Shown piece by piece: positions 28,731 to 36,755 of a DNA stretch of 64,000 bases. Position 1 is the stretch's first letter, and every line of letters begins with the position of its first letter. Where the stretch lies: NCBI RefSeq assembly GCF_009857595.1, contig NZ_WWCU01000010.1, positions 62,001 to 126,000 of the forward strand, read 5' to 3'. A program made the translations under genes and the position numbers. Source of the DNA: Pseudoduganella aquatica (GTDB lineage Bacteria; Pseudomonadota; Gammaproteobacteria; Burkholderiales; Burkholderiaceae_D). The notes below the pieces were generated by a model, which was not told the origin of the DNA, searched no databases, and saw only the letters and a list, made by a program, of their open reading frames with translations.

Positions 28731-29576
28731 TTGAGTCGATTAAATAAACTGGGCGCTATCTTGCTGGCAGCCATGATGCTCGCCAATGCAGCTCGTGCGG
28801 AAACAACCCTGGAACGCATAGTCCGGACTGGAGTCCTACGCTTGGGGTATGTCGACGAGGCGCCGTTTGCCTACCTCCTGCCCGACGGCACGCTGACCGG
28901 CGAGTCCGCCGTGATCGCCACCGAAGTACTTGGCCGTTTGGGGGCGCAGCGCATTGAGCCGGTGGCTGCGACATGGGAGTCGCTTATTCCGGGCTTGCTG
29001 GCGGGCCGCTACGACATGGCCGCGGGCGCGCTGACGATTACACCGGAATTGAGCAATACCGTGTTGTTCAGCAATCCGCACTACCGGCTAGGCGATACGC
29101 TGCTGGTTGTGCGCAGCAATCCGCGCCAGTTGCGCAGTTACGGCGACATTGCAGCCGACCGGCGCCTGCGCCTGGCCGTGGTGACTGGGTCGGCCCAGTA
29201 CGACTATGCGCTGGACGCAGGGATGAGCGCGCACCAGTTGCTGTCGGTGCAGAACAGCCAGGCGCAGTTGCAGGCCGTGCGCACTGGCCGGGCCGCCGCA
29301 GCCGCCGGCTCGGAACTGAGCATGCGCCGGCTGGCGCAGCGCGATCCGGCCCGGGTGCAAGCGCTGGCGGTGTTCGCTGACGACCCGGTACATGCCGGTT
29401 ACGGCGCGTTCGCCTTCCGGCCTGAAGACGCGACCTTGTGCGATGCGGTGAACCGCGCGCTGAAGGGATGGCTCGGTAGCGCAGAGCACCTGCGCCTGGT
29501 GGCGCCATTTGGTTTTGGGCCGCTGCATGTCACAACCAGGACGGCGGCCGAAGTGGTGGCGCGCGCAGCACCTTAA
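28731..29576 (+). CDS. Periplasmic amino-acid-type solute-binding protein (SBP family 3)
   Basis: A 281-residue secreted binding protein. A TTG start at 28731, behind AGGAAC, opens a signal peptide (SRLNKLGAIL...ANAARA). The mature protein starts with the family pattern LERIVRTGVLRLGY...PFAYLLPDG and keeps the two-lobe SBP_bac_3 layout (GRYDMAAGALTITPE, then a later hinge). It is most like ectoine/amino-acid (EhuB-type) binding proteins. No permease or ATPase lies nearby, so it may be an orphan partner or a sensor. It has its own promoter and terminator. Confidence 0.82.
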   Translation: MSRLNKLGAILLAAMMLANAARAETTLERIVRTGVLRLGYVDEAPFAYLLPDGTLTGESAVIATEVLGRLGAQRIEPVAATWESLIPGLLAGRYDMAAGALTITPELSNTVLFSNPHYRLGDTLLVVRSNPRQLRSYGDIAADRRLRLAVVTGSAQYDYALDAGMSAHQLLSVQNSQAQLQAVRTGRAAAAAGSELSMRRLAQRDPARVQALAVFADDPVHAGYGAFAFRPEDATLCDAVNRALKGWLGSAEHLRLVAPFGFGPLHVTTRTAAEVVARAAP

Positions 29577-29630
29577 CACTTGTCGAAGACAAGGCAGTCC
29601 AGCTCAGTAGGCGGGTTACCGGACCCGTTG

Positions 29631-29658
29631 GCAGCCCTCATCGGGCTGCTTTTTTTTT
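29631..29658 (+). terminator. Intrinsic terminator after the binding-protein gene
   Basis: A 7-bp stem (GCAGCCC at 29631-29637 and GGGCTGC at 29643-29649) with a 5-base loop is followed by nine T residues. It separates the binding-protein gene from the MarR gene. Confidence 0.9.
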
Positions 29659-29712
29659 GCGGCCCGCAGCCGGCCTATCAGCACGCGCGGGTTTTTCCGC
29701 TATGATGCGCCC

Positions 29713-30216
29713 ATGTCTACCTCCACCTCGTCACTTGGCCACGAAAGTGCTTCCGATCCGGCGGCGCCTGCACGCGTGCTGCGCCAATTCCGCGTGCTGT
29801 TCAACGCGGTGCGCGGCCATTTTCGCGAAGTGGAGCGGGCAGCCGGCATCGGCGGCGCGCAGTTGTGGGCGCTAAGCGAGATCAGCGCCTCGCCAGGCAT
29901 AGGACTGGGAGAGCTGGCAGCGGCGCTGGATATCCATCAATCGACCGCCAGTAATTTGGTGAAGGCGCTGCAGGAGCGCGAGCTGGTCACGCTGGCGCGG
30001 CGCGCCAAGGACCGGCGCGCGGTACAGCTGACGCTGACCGAAGAAGGGGCTGCGGTACTGGACAAGGCGCCCACACCTTTCCGGGGCGTGTTGCCCACCG
30101 CGCTGGGGGAGCTCGATCCGTCCGTGCTGGTCCGGCTGGAGGACGATCTGGCCGCGTTGATCGGGCTCTTGCAGGCCGGCGACCATGGCGCAAGAACGCC
30201 CTTGGCGGACCTGTAA
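29713..30216 (+). CDS. MarR-family transcriptional regulator
   Basis: A 167-residue winged-helix regulator. The DNA-binding core includes the helix-turn-helix LAAALDIHQSTASNLVKAL and the wing segment RRAKDRRAVQLTLTEEG, both typical of MarR. Its ligand and target are unknown. It is alone between a terminator and the convergent DUF5985 operon. The N-terminal 17 residues are low-complexity, so a later start is possible, although no better one is visible. Confidence 0.9.
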   Translation: MSTSTSSLGHESASDPAAPARVLRQFRVLFNAVRGHFREVERAAGIGGAQLWALSEISASPGIGLGELAAALDIHQSTASNLVKALQERELVTLARRAKDRRAVQLTLTEEGAAVLDKAPTPFRGVLPTALGELDPSVLVRLEDDLAALIGLLQAGDHGARTPLADL

Positions 30217-30224
30217 CTGTTCCG

Positions 30225-30491
30225 CTAGCGCGGCGGCGCCCGGTTTTTATTGATGATCGCCACCAAGATCAGCACATAGGACGCCAGACGGATCAAGTAA
30301 TACAGGGGCGCGTCGGCATCGCCCAGCGGCGCCAGCGCCCATAGCAGGCGGTGCAAGGCCTCGAGCATGAAGGCGACCGCGAAGTACAGGAAAAAACGGT
30401 CGCGGGTCTGGCGCCAGAAACGCAGGAAAAACAGCGCGGCAACCAGTGCCGCCATCACGATGGCGCCGCTCAGCAAAGAGTTGACCGCCAT
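30225..30491 (-). CDS. DUF5985-like small membrane protein, second copy
   Basis: An 88-residue protein with three hydrophobic helices and the pattern FFLRFWRQTRDRFFLYFAVAF...EALHRLL, which matches my memory of the DUF5985 family. The ATG at 30491 overlaps the preceding stop by one base (TGATG). It is the last gene of a three-gene minus-strand operon. Function is unknown. Confidence 0.75.
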   Translation of the reverse strand: MAVNSLLSGAIVMAALVAALFFLRFWRQTRDRFFLYFAVAFMLEALHRLLWALAPLGDADAPLYYLIRLASYVLILVAIINKNRAPPR

Positions 30492-30748
30492 CAGTCGTCC
30501 TCCCAAATCAAGCCATACAGCAGCGGCATCAAGGACAGCAATGCCGAACCCAGGCGCCAGAGCGACAGGTCCTGCTCAGGAAGAATGACGCGGTCCAGCA
30601 TAAGCAGCATATTGTTGATGAACATGCCGGCGAAACACAGTCCGCTCCACAGCAGCAGCCGGTGCCGGGTCCTCGTGTAGCTGCGCAGCAGCAGCCAGGC
30701 ACAGGCCAGCGCGGTTGCCGCGCACAGCAGGTAAATGATGATGGCCAT
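30491..30748 (-). CDS. DUF5985-like small membrane protein, first copy
   Basis: An 85-residue protein with three helices. It is related to the next gene in size and in the pattern LLLRSYTRTRHRLLLWSGLCF, where a basic R-x-T-R turn joins the first two helices. The two may form a hetero-oligomer in the inner membrane. It lies flush with the upstream gene (0-base gap), so the operon is tightly coupled. Function is unknown. Confidence 0.75.
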   Translation of the reverse strand: MAIIIYLLCAATALACAWLLLRSYTRTRHRLLLWSGLCFAGMFINNMLLMLDRVILPEQDLSLWRLGSALLSLMPLLYGLIWEDD

Positions 30749-31129
30749 TCAGCGCTCCTTCTTACGCCACACAAAGGCATCGGCAAACAGATGCGCTTTG
30801 CGGTTGGTCTTCAGGTGGATCAAGGTACTGACTTCGATCAGATTTTGCCCGTATATCACCGCCAGCTGGTCGACGAGGCCAGCGAGCTGCGGCGTGCGCG
30901 GGGCGTAGAAATACCGCGTCGGCGCCGCCTCGTGCAAGCTCAGCAGGCCAGCGCGCAGCAGTTGCGCCAGCAACTCGTCGGCCTTGGCCGTATTCAGGTA
31001 CAGGCGTTGAGCCAATTGCGCGCTGTCCCACTCCCTGGCGCCACCGTCGCGCAGCAGCAGCAGCGCTTCCAGGAAGGGCACGGAGGGAATGCACTGGACA
31101 ATGAAGCGTCGGATGTCGTCAGGAATCAT
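30749..31129 (-). CDS. Hypothetical protein with winged-helix-like fold
   Basis: A 126-residue soluble protein. The middle segment (about residues 18-70) reads as a winged helix: LEALLLLRDGG, LAQRLYLNTAKADELLAQLLRAGLL, then a beta turn with RYFYAPR. A basic C-terminus ends in KKER. It is probably a DNA-binding regulator or a cytosolic partner for the two membrane proteins downstream. The start is the ATG at 31129; the ribosome site is weak. A minus-strand TATAAT lies about 40 bases upstream. Confidence 0.7.
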   Translation of the reverse strand: MIPDDIRRFIVQCIPSVPFLEALLLLRDGGAREWDSAQLAQRLYLNTAKADELLAQLLRAGLLSLHEAAPTRYFYAPRTPQLAGLVDQLAVIYGQNLIEVSTLIHLKTNRKAHLFADAFVWRKKER

Positions 31130-31241
31130 GGATGGGCAGTCGCGCCACAAAAATACATTTGGACAAATTATATTCCGGAAACAATATGCCTGGCGCACGA
31201 TGTTGTGCGACCGCCATGGGTCGCTTCGCCGGAGGCACAGC

Positions 31242-32561
31242 CTAGGCCGGCGGCGCCACGCGCCGCAACTGCAATTGCGCAAGCGCCCCGTACAGCGGCG
31301 GACTGAGCACGCGCGAGACCGTGCTGGCGATGACCGCGCAGGCCATCAGGCTCAGCACCATGGCATGGCCGTCCACCATTTCCATCACGATGATGAAGGC
31401 GGTGAGCGGCGCCTGGGTCGCGGCGGCCAGGAAGCCCACCATGCCCAGTGCGATGAGCGCCGGCGCGTAGGGATAGGCGGTCAGCAGCGCGATATCGCGC
31501 CCCAGTCCGGCGCCGATGGACAGGGACGGGGCGAAGATGCCGGCCGGTGCACCGGTCCACACGGTAAGCCAGGTGGCGGAAAATTTTTGCAAGGCGAAGC
31601 CCGGCGCCGGCGCCGCCGCGCCGTCGAGCATGGCTTTGGTGGCCTCGTTGCCGCTGCCAAACGTCGCGCCGTGACTCAGCACGCCGATCACGGCGACCAG
31701 CAGTCCGCAGCCCGCCGCGAACAGCACCGGACGGGCCGCGCGCCAGCGGCTGAAGCGGTCCGCCGACTGGCCGCTCAGGCTGGCGATCAGCAGGCGCGCG
31801 AACAAGCCGCCCGCCAGACCGCTGGCCAGCGCGGTGAGCAGCCCCGGCCAGAACAGCGGCCATCCGATGGGGCCGGCGTGGATCACGCCGAAATGCGTGC
31901 CGTTGCCATACACCGACACGGCGATCAGGCCAGCCAGGACGATGCCGGCGACTATCAGGCCGCTGTTGCGCTGCTCCGGCGCCCGCGACAGTTCCTCGAT
32001 GGCGAACATCACGCCCGCCAACGGCGTGTTGAACGCTGCGGCGATGCCGGCCGCGCCGCCGGCCACCAGCAGCGACTGCGCCGAGACCAGGGATCGGCGC
32101 GGCAGCAGCGGCTGCACCGCCAGCATGACGCCGGCGGCAATCTGCACCGACGGCCCTTCGCGCCCCAGCGACAGGCCGCCCAGCAGGCCGGCGGCGGTCA
32201 GCCCGATCTTGGTCGCGCTCAGGCGCAAGGACACGAACAGCCCGCGTTGCGTCGGCCCCACCTCAGCTTCGAGGCAGGCCATCACCTGCGGGATGCCGGA
32301 CCCGGCCGCGCCGGGGGCGTAATGCCGCGTCAGCCAGACCACGCCGGCCGCACAGGCCGGGCTCCAGACCAAGGGCAACCACCAGGCCCAGTGGCTGGCC
32401 CACTCGAACACGGCCAGCGCCGATTCGGCCAGCCAGGTGAACCCGACCACGATCAAGCCGGCCAGGGCGGCGGCGCCCACCACCACCGCGCGTGTCCACC
32501 ATAGCCGTGGCGTGGCGAATTCGCGCCGGAAGGCGCTGGGAATGTCGTGCCGCTGGTGCAT
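31242..32561 (-). CDS. ClC-family chloride channel or Cl-/H+ antiporter
   Basis: A 439-residue membrane transporter. The three selectivity motifs are present: GSGIPQV, GREGPSV with the gating Glu, and GIFAPSLSIGA. This is the pattern of conventional chloride-selective ClC proteins such as E. coli ClcA, which help acid resistance. The ATG at 32561 lacks a clear ribosome site. The gene diverges from the antiporter gene, and the two may serve ion or pH homeostasis together. Compare the second ClC at 60437-61651, which has different motifs. Confidence 0.92.
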   Translation of the reverse strand: MHQRHDIPSAFRREFATPRLWWTRAVVVGAAALAGLIVVGFTWLAESALAVFEWASHWAWWLPLVWSPACAAGVVWLTRHYAPGAAGSGIPQVMACLEAEVGPTQRGLFVSLRLSATKIGLTAAGLLGGLSLGREGPSVQIAAGVMLAVQPLLPRRSLVSAQSLLVAGGAAGIAAAFNTPLAGVMFAIEELSRAPEQRNSGLIVAGIVLAGLIAVSVYGNGTHFGVIHAGPIGWPLFWPGLLTALASGLAGGLFARLLIASLSGQSADRFSRWRAARPVLFAAGCGLLVAVIGVLSHGATFGSGNEATKAMLDGAAAPAPGFALQKFSATWLTVWTGAPAGIFAPSLSIGAGLGRDIALLTAYPYAPALIALGMVGFLAAATQAPLTAFIIVMEMVDGHAMVLSLMACAVIASTVSRVLSPPLYGALAQLQLRRVAPPA

Positions 32562-32714
32562 GGGATCGCCGGAGGAGAATAGAATCGTTATTATAGAAGA
32601 TAGATTTGAACAAATGTAATTTCCGCAGCGACTATATTTGCTATACTTGCCACTTTGCCAAATTGAAACTCGGCCGCCTCGCCACTGCGGCTCGGCCCCT
32701 ATTGAAGATCGCCC

Positions 32715-33965
32715 ATGGAAAATCACACCGTCGAACTTGTCGCCGCCGTCTTGTTCGGCCTGGCACTGCTGCACACCTTCAGCGCCAAATTCTTCGAGGT
32801 GCTGGCGCACCGCAACGGCCGCCACGCGGGCTTGTTCCACCTGCTGGGCGAGGTCGAAGTGGTGTTCGGTTTCTGGGCCGCCGTCCTGATTGTCGCCATC
32901 GCGCTGATCGCCGGCAGTGAACCGGCGGTGCGGTATGCCGAGTCGCGCCAGTTCGCCGAACCGCTGTTTGTCTGCGTGGTGATGGTGGTGGCCGCATCCC
33001 GGCCAGTGCTGGCCTTCGTCAATGCGGTGCTGGTTCGGCTGGCGCGGCTACTGCCGCTGCCCGCGCCGTTGGCGCTGGCCTGGCTCGGGCTGGCCGTCGT
33101 CCCCCTGCTGGGCTCCTTGATCACGGAACCGGCCGCCATGACGCTGGCGGCGCTGATCCTGGCGCCGCTGGTGTTTCGGGCCGGAATGCCAGAATGGCTC
33201 AAATACGGCGCGCTGGGCGTGTTGTTTGTGAATGTCTCGATAGGCGGCACCTTGACTTCCTACGCCGCGCCGCCGGTGCTGATGGTGGCTGGCGCCTGGC
33301 AATGGGACAGCGGTTTCATGCTGATGACCTTTGGCTGGCGCGCGGCGCTGGCGGTACTGGTCAACGCGACCGGCGTGACTTTGCTGCTGAGGCGCCATAT
33401 GGACACGCAAACAGTCCAGGCTGACGCTGGCGAGCCGGTACCCGTGCTGGTGAGCGCCATCCATCTCGGCTTTCTGGCCGCTATCGTGCTGCTGGCGCAC
33501 CACCCCGTCCTGTTCCTCGGCATCTTCCTGTTTTTCCTCGGCTTTACCCAAGCCTACGAGCGCTACCAGCAGCCGCTGATTTTGAAGGAAGGGCTGCTGG
33601 TCGGTTTCTTCCTGGCTGGGTTGGTGGTGCTGGGCGGCCTGCAGCAATGGTGGCTGCAGCCTATCGTCGAGCAACTCTCGCCCACCGCCATGTTCTTCGG
33701 CGCGCTAGGGCTGACCGCCGTGACGGACAACGCCGCGCTCACATATCTGGGCTCCCTGATCGCCGGTTTGTCGCCTGAAGGCCGCTACAGCCTGGTCGCG
33801 GGCGCGGTGGCTGGCGGCGGGCTGACCGTGATCGCCAATGCGCCGAATCCGGCAGGCGTGGCCTTGCTGCGGCGCGGCTTCAACGATGAATCCATAGGCG
33901 CCATGGGACTGCTGCTAGGGGCTTTGATCCCGACCATGGTCGCGGCCGCGGCTTTTCTGACATAA
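32715..33965 (+). CDS. Putative Na+/H+ antiporter
   Basis: A 416-residue transporter with about eleven helices. It matches the small putative Na+/H+ antiporter family (Pfam Na_H_antiport_3 type): a polar EVEVVFGFWA motif after helix 1, LITEPAAMTLAALIL, and a late DNAALTYLGSL motif recalling NhaD/CitM relatives. It probably exchanges sodium for protons at the inner membrane. It diverges from the ClC gene over about 150 bases of A/T-rich promoter sequence. No other gene is co-transcribed. Confidence 0.85.
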   Translation: MENHTVELVAAVLFGLALLHTFSAKFFEVLAHRNGRHAGLFHLLGEVEVVFGFWAAVLIVAIALIAGSEPAVRYAESRQFAEPLFVCVVMVVAASRPVLAFVNAVLVRLARLLPLPAPLALAWLGLAVVPLLGSLITEPAAMTLAALILAPLVFRAGMPEWLKYGALGVLFVNVSIGGTLTSYAAPPVLMVAGAWQWDSGFMLMTFGWRAALAVLVNATGVTLLLRRHMDTQTVQADAGEPVPVLVSAIHLGFLAAIVLLAHHPVLFLGIFLFFLGFTQAYERYQQPLILKEGLLVGFFLAGLVVLGGLQQWWLQPIVEQLSPTAMFFGALGLTAVTDNAALTYLGSLIAGLSPEGRYSLVAGAVAGGGLTVIANAPNPAGVALLRRGFNDESIGAMGLLLGALIPTMVAAAAFLT

Positions 33966-34061
33966 GTGCCACCGCTGTGCCGGTAGTTGCCCGTCTACGA
34001 CAATAGCTGCCCAACACACACCACTCCGCCACCGCCCCCCGCCGCCGAAAATAGGCGCATA

Positions 34062-34090
34062 CTTGGACATGCAGAATTTGCATATACAAG
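34062..34090. promoter_or_regulatory. Dyad-symmetric candidate operator upstream of the transsulfuration operon
   Basis: Two 12-base half-sites of pattern CTTG-N-A-N-ATGCA face each other across a 5-base spacer, about 110 bases upstream of the cystathionine beta-synthase start. The size fits a LysR- or Rrf2-type regulator. No identity is claimed. Confidence 0.4.
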
Positions 34091-34200
34091 CACACAATGA
34101 TTCCTTCCCAGCGACTATCGTGCGGCCTAACATCCGCCTTTTTTCACGGAAAGCGCGGCCGACACAATCGGCCGGCGCTGTTTCGAAGCGAGGAGTGTTT

Positions 34201-35577
34201 ATGAACCAACCCCACGAGGCCGCCCTGTTCGGCCTGATCGGCAATACCCCGCTGATCGAAGTCACCCGGCTCGACACCGGCCCCTGCCGCCTGTTCCTCA
34301 AGCTGGAATCGCAAAATCCCGGCGGCTCCATCAAGGACCGCATCGGCCTGTCCATCATCGAAGCTGCCGAGCGCAGCGGCCAGCTCCAGCCGGGCGGCGT
34401 CATCATCGAAGCCACGGCGGGCAACACCGGCCTGGGCCTGGCGCTGGTGGGCCGCATCAAGGGCTACCGCGTGGTGCTGGTGGTGCCGGACAAGATGTCC
34501 ACCGAAAAAGTGCTGCACCTGAAGGCGCTCGGCGCCGAAGTGCACATGACGCGCTCGGACGTCGGCAAGGGCCACCCCGAGTACTACCAGGACTACGCGG
34601 CCCGCCTGGCGCGCGAGCTGCCGGGCGCCTTTTACGCCGACCAGTTCAACAACCCGGCCAACCCGCTGGCCCACGAAACCACCACCGGCCCCGAAATCTG
34701 GGAACAGATGGGCCACGACGTGGACGCCATCGTGGTCGGCGTGGGATCGTCCGGCACCCTGACCGGGCTGAGCCGCTTCTTCCGCAAGGTGCAGCCGGAG
34801 CTGGAATTCGTGCTGGCCGACCCCAAGGGCTCCATCCTGGCCGAATACATCGACAGCGGCGTGGTGTCCGACACCAGCGGCTCCTGGGCGGTGGAAGGCA
34901 TAGGCGAGGACTTCATCCCGTCCATTGCGGACATGACTTCTGTGCGCAAGGCCTACACCATTTCCGACCAGGAAAGCTTCGACAGCGCGCGCGCCCTGCT
35001 GGGCGCCGAAGGCGTGCTGGGCGGCTCGTCCACCGGCACGCTGCTGGCGGCGGCCCTGAAATACTGCCGCGAGCAGACCGAGCCCAAGCGCGTGGTCAGC
35101 TTCGTGGCCGACACCGGCACGCGCTACCTGTCCAAGATGTACAACCACGGCTGGCTGGTGGACCAGGGCCTGGTGCAGCGCCCGCAAACGAACGACCTGC
35201 GCGACCTGATCGGCCGCCGCTACGACGAGGGCGACGTGGTCAGCGTGGCGCCGTCCGACACCTTGCTGGTGGCCTTCAACCGCATGCGCGCGGCCGACCT
35301 GGCCCAGCTGCCGGTGCTGGACCAGGGCCGCCTGGCGGGCATCATCGACGAGTCCGACCTGCTGCTGAAGGTGGACAACCACGCCGAACAGTTCAGCAGC
35401 CTGGTCGGCGCCACCATGACCACGCGGCTGGAAACGCTGCATCCCTCGGCCAGCGTGCAGGCGCTGCGCAGCACCCTGGACCGCGGCCTGACCGCCGTGG
35501 TGGCCGACGACAACAAGTTCTATGGCCTGATCACCCGTTTCGACCTCCTCAACCACTTGCGCAGGACTTTATCTTGA
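34201..35577 (+). CDS. Cystathionine beta-synthase with C-terminal CBS pair
   Basis: A 458-residue pyridoxal-phosphate enzyme that condenses serine with homocysteine to cystathionine. The catalytic core (about 1-315) has PLP Lys45 in GGSIKDRIG, the TAGNTG phosphate loop and a GSSTGT segment. A regulatory CBS-domain pair occupies about 340-455. There is no haem-binding N-terminus, as usual for bacteria. The ATG at 34201 has an AGGAG site. With the gamma-lyase-type gene overlapping downstream it forms the reverse transsulfuration route from homocysteine to cysteine. O-acetylserine as co-substrate cannot be excluded. Confidence 0.92.
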   Translation: MNQPHEAALFGLIGNTPLIEVTRLDTGPCRLFLKLESQNPGGSIKDRIGLSIIEAAERSGQLQPGGVIIEATAGNTGLGLALVGRIKGYRVVLVVPDKMSTEKVLHLKALGAEVHMTRSDVGKGHPEYYQDYAARLARELPGAFYADQFNNPANPLAHETTTGPEIWEQMGHDVDAIVVGVGSSGTLTGLSRFFRKVQPELEFVLADPKGSILAEYIDSGVVSDTSGSWAVEGIGEDFIPSIADMTSVRKAYTISDQESFDSARALLGAEGVLGGSSTGTLLAAALKYCREQTEPKRVVSFVADTGTRYLSKMYNHGWLVDQGLVQRPQTNDLRDLIGRRYDEGDVVSVAPSDTLLVAFNRMRAADLAQLPVLDQGRLAGIIDESDLLLKVDNHAEQFSSLVGATMTTRLETLHPSASVQALRSTLDRGLTAVVADDNKFYGLITRFDLLNHLRRTLS

Positions 35578-36755
35578 GCTCAAACAAAGACCACAAAGCC
35601 CACCTGGCCACCCGCGTCATCCACGCGGGCCAGTCGCCCGATCCGTCCACCGGCGCCATCATGCCGCCCATCTACGCCACCTCCACGTTTGTGCAGGAAA
35701 GCCCGGGCGTGCACAAGGGCCTGGACTACGGCCGCTCGCACAACCCCACCCGCTGGGCGCTGGAGCGCTGCGTGGCCGACCTGGAAAGCGGCGTGCAAGG
35801 CTACGCCTTCGCGTCCGGCCTGGCCGCCATTTCCACCGTGCTGGAGATTGCCGACGCCGGCTCGCACATCATCGCGGGCGACGATATGTACGGCGGCAGC
35901 TACCGCCTGTTCGAGCGCGTGCGCCGCCGCAGCGCGGGCCACGACTTCACCTATGTGGATTTGACCAATCCGGAAAACCTGCTGGCCGCCATCCGCCCGG
36001 AAACGCGCATGGTGTGGGTGGAAACGCCGACCAACCCCATGCTCAAGCTGGCCGACCTGCAGGCGATTGCCAAAATCTGCCGCGAGCGCAACATCATCGC
36101 CGTGGCCGACAACACCTTCGCCAGCCCGCTGGTGCAGCGCCCGCTCGAGCATGGCTTCGACATCGTGGTGCATTCGGCCACCAAGTACCTGAACGGGCAC
36201 TCGGACATTATCGGCGGCATCGCCGTGGTGGCGGGCGAGGAACGGCAGGCGGCGTGGCGCGAGCAATTGGGTTTTCTGCAAAATTCGGTGGGCGCCATCG
36301 CCTCCCCCTTCGACAGCTTCCTGGCCTTGCGCGGCGTGAAAACGCTGGCCATCCGCATGGAACGGCATTGCGCCAGCGCCTTGCAGCTGGCCGAGTGGCT
36401 GGAGCGCGAGCCCAAGGTGAAGAAGGTGTTCTACCCGGGCCTGAAGTCGCATCCCCAGCACGAACTGGCCAAGCGGCAGATGGAGGGCTTCGGCGGCATT
36501 ATCTCCATCGACCTGGACACGGACCTGGCGGGCGCGCGCCGCTTCCTGGAGCGCTGCGAGGTGTTTGCGCTGGCCGAAAGCCTGGGCGGCGTGGAAAGCC
36601 TGATCGAGCACCCGGCGCTGATGACGCACGCCAGCATACCGGCGGCCCAGCGCGCCGCGCTCGGCATAGGCGACGGGCTGATACGCCTGTCGGTAGGCAT
36701 CGAAGACCTGGCCGACCTGCGCCAGGACTTGCAGCACGCGCTGGACGCCATCTAG
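35574..36755 (+). CDS. Cystathionine gamma-lyase/gamma-synthase family enzyme
   Basis: A 393-residue PLP enzyme of the Cys/Met metabolism family. The PLP Lys204 lies in SATKYLNGHSD. The N-terminal YATSTFVQESPG and RSHNPTRWALE substrate segments are clear. Its partner gene makes cystathionine, so cleavage to cysteine, 2-oxobutyrate and ammonia is the likely role. The start is a TTG at 35574 that overlaps the previous stop (TTGA), with AGGA nine bases upstream. The stop overlaps the convergent Gly-rich gene by 4 bases. Confidence 0.92.
   Translation: MSSNKDHKAHLATRVIHAGQSPDPSTGAIMPPIYATSTFVQESPGVHKGLDYGRSHNPTRWALERCVADLESGVQGYAFASGLAAISTVLEIADAGSHIIAGDDMYGGSYRLFERVRRRSAGHDFTYVDLTNPENLLAAIRPETRMVWVETPTNPMLKLADLQAIAKICRERNIIAVADNTFASPLVQRPLEHGFDIVVHSATKYLNGHSDIIGGIAVVAGEERQAAWREQLGFLQNSVGAIASPFDSFLALRGVKTLAIRMERHCASALQLAEWLEREPKVKKVFYPGLKSHPQHELAKRQMEGFGGIISIDLDTDLAGARRFLERCEVFALAESLGGVESLIEHPALMTHASIPAAQRAALGIGDGLIRLSVGIEDLADLRQDLQHALDAI

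Noticed and set aside
29611..29627. GCGGGTTACC...ACCCG considered as another REP copy
   Set aside because: Only a 5-bp stem and no match to the flanks of the pair at 3604-3740.
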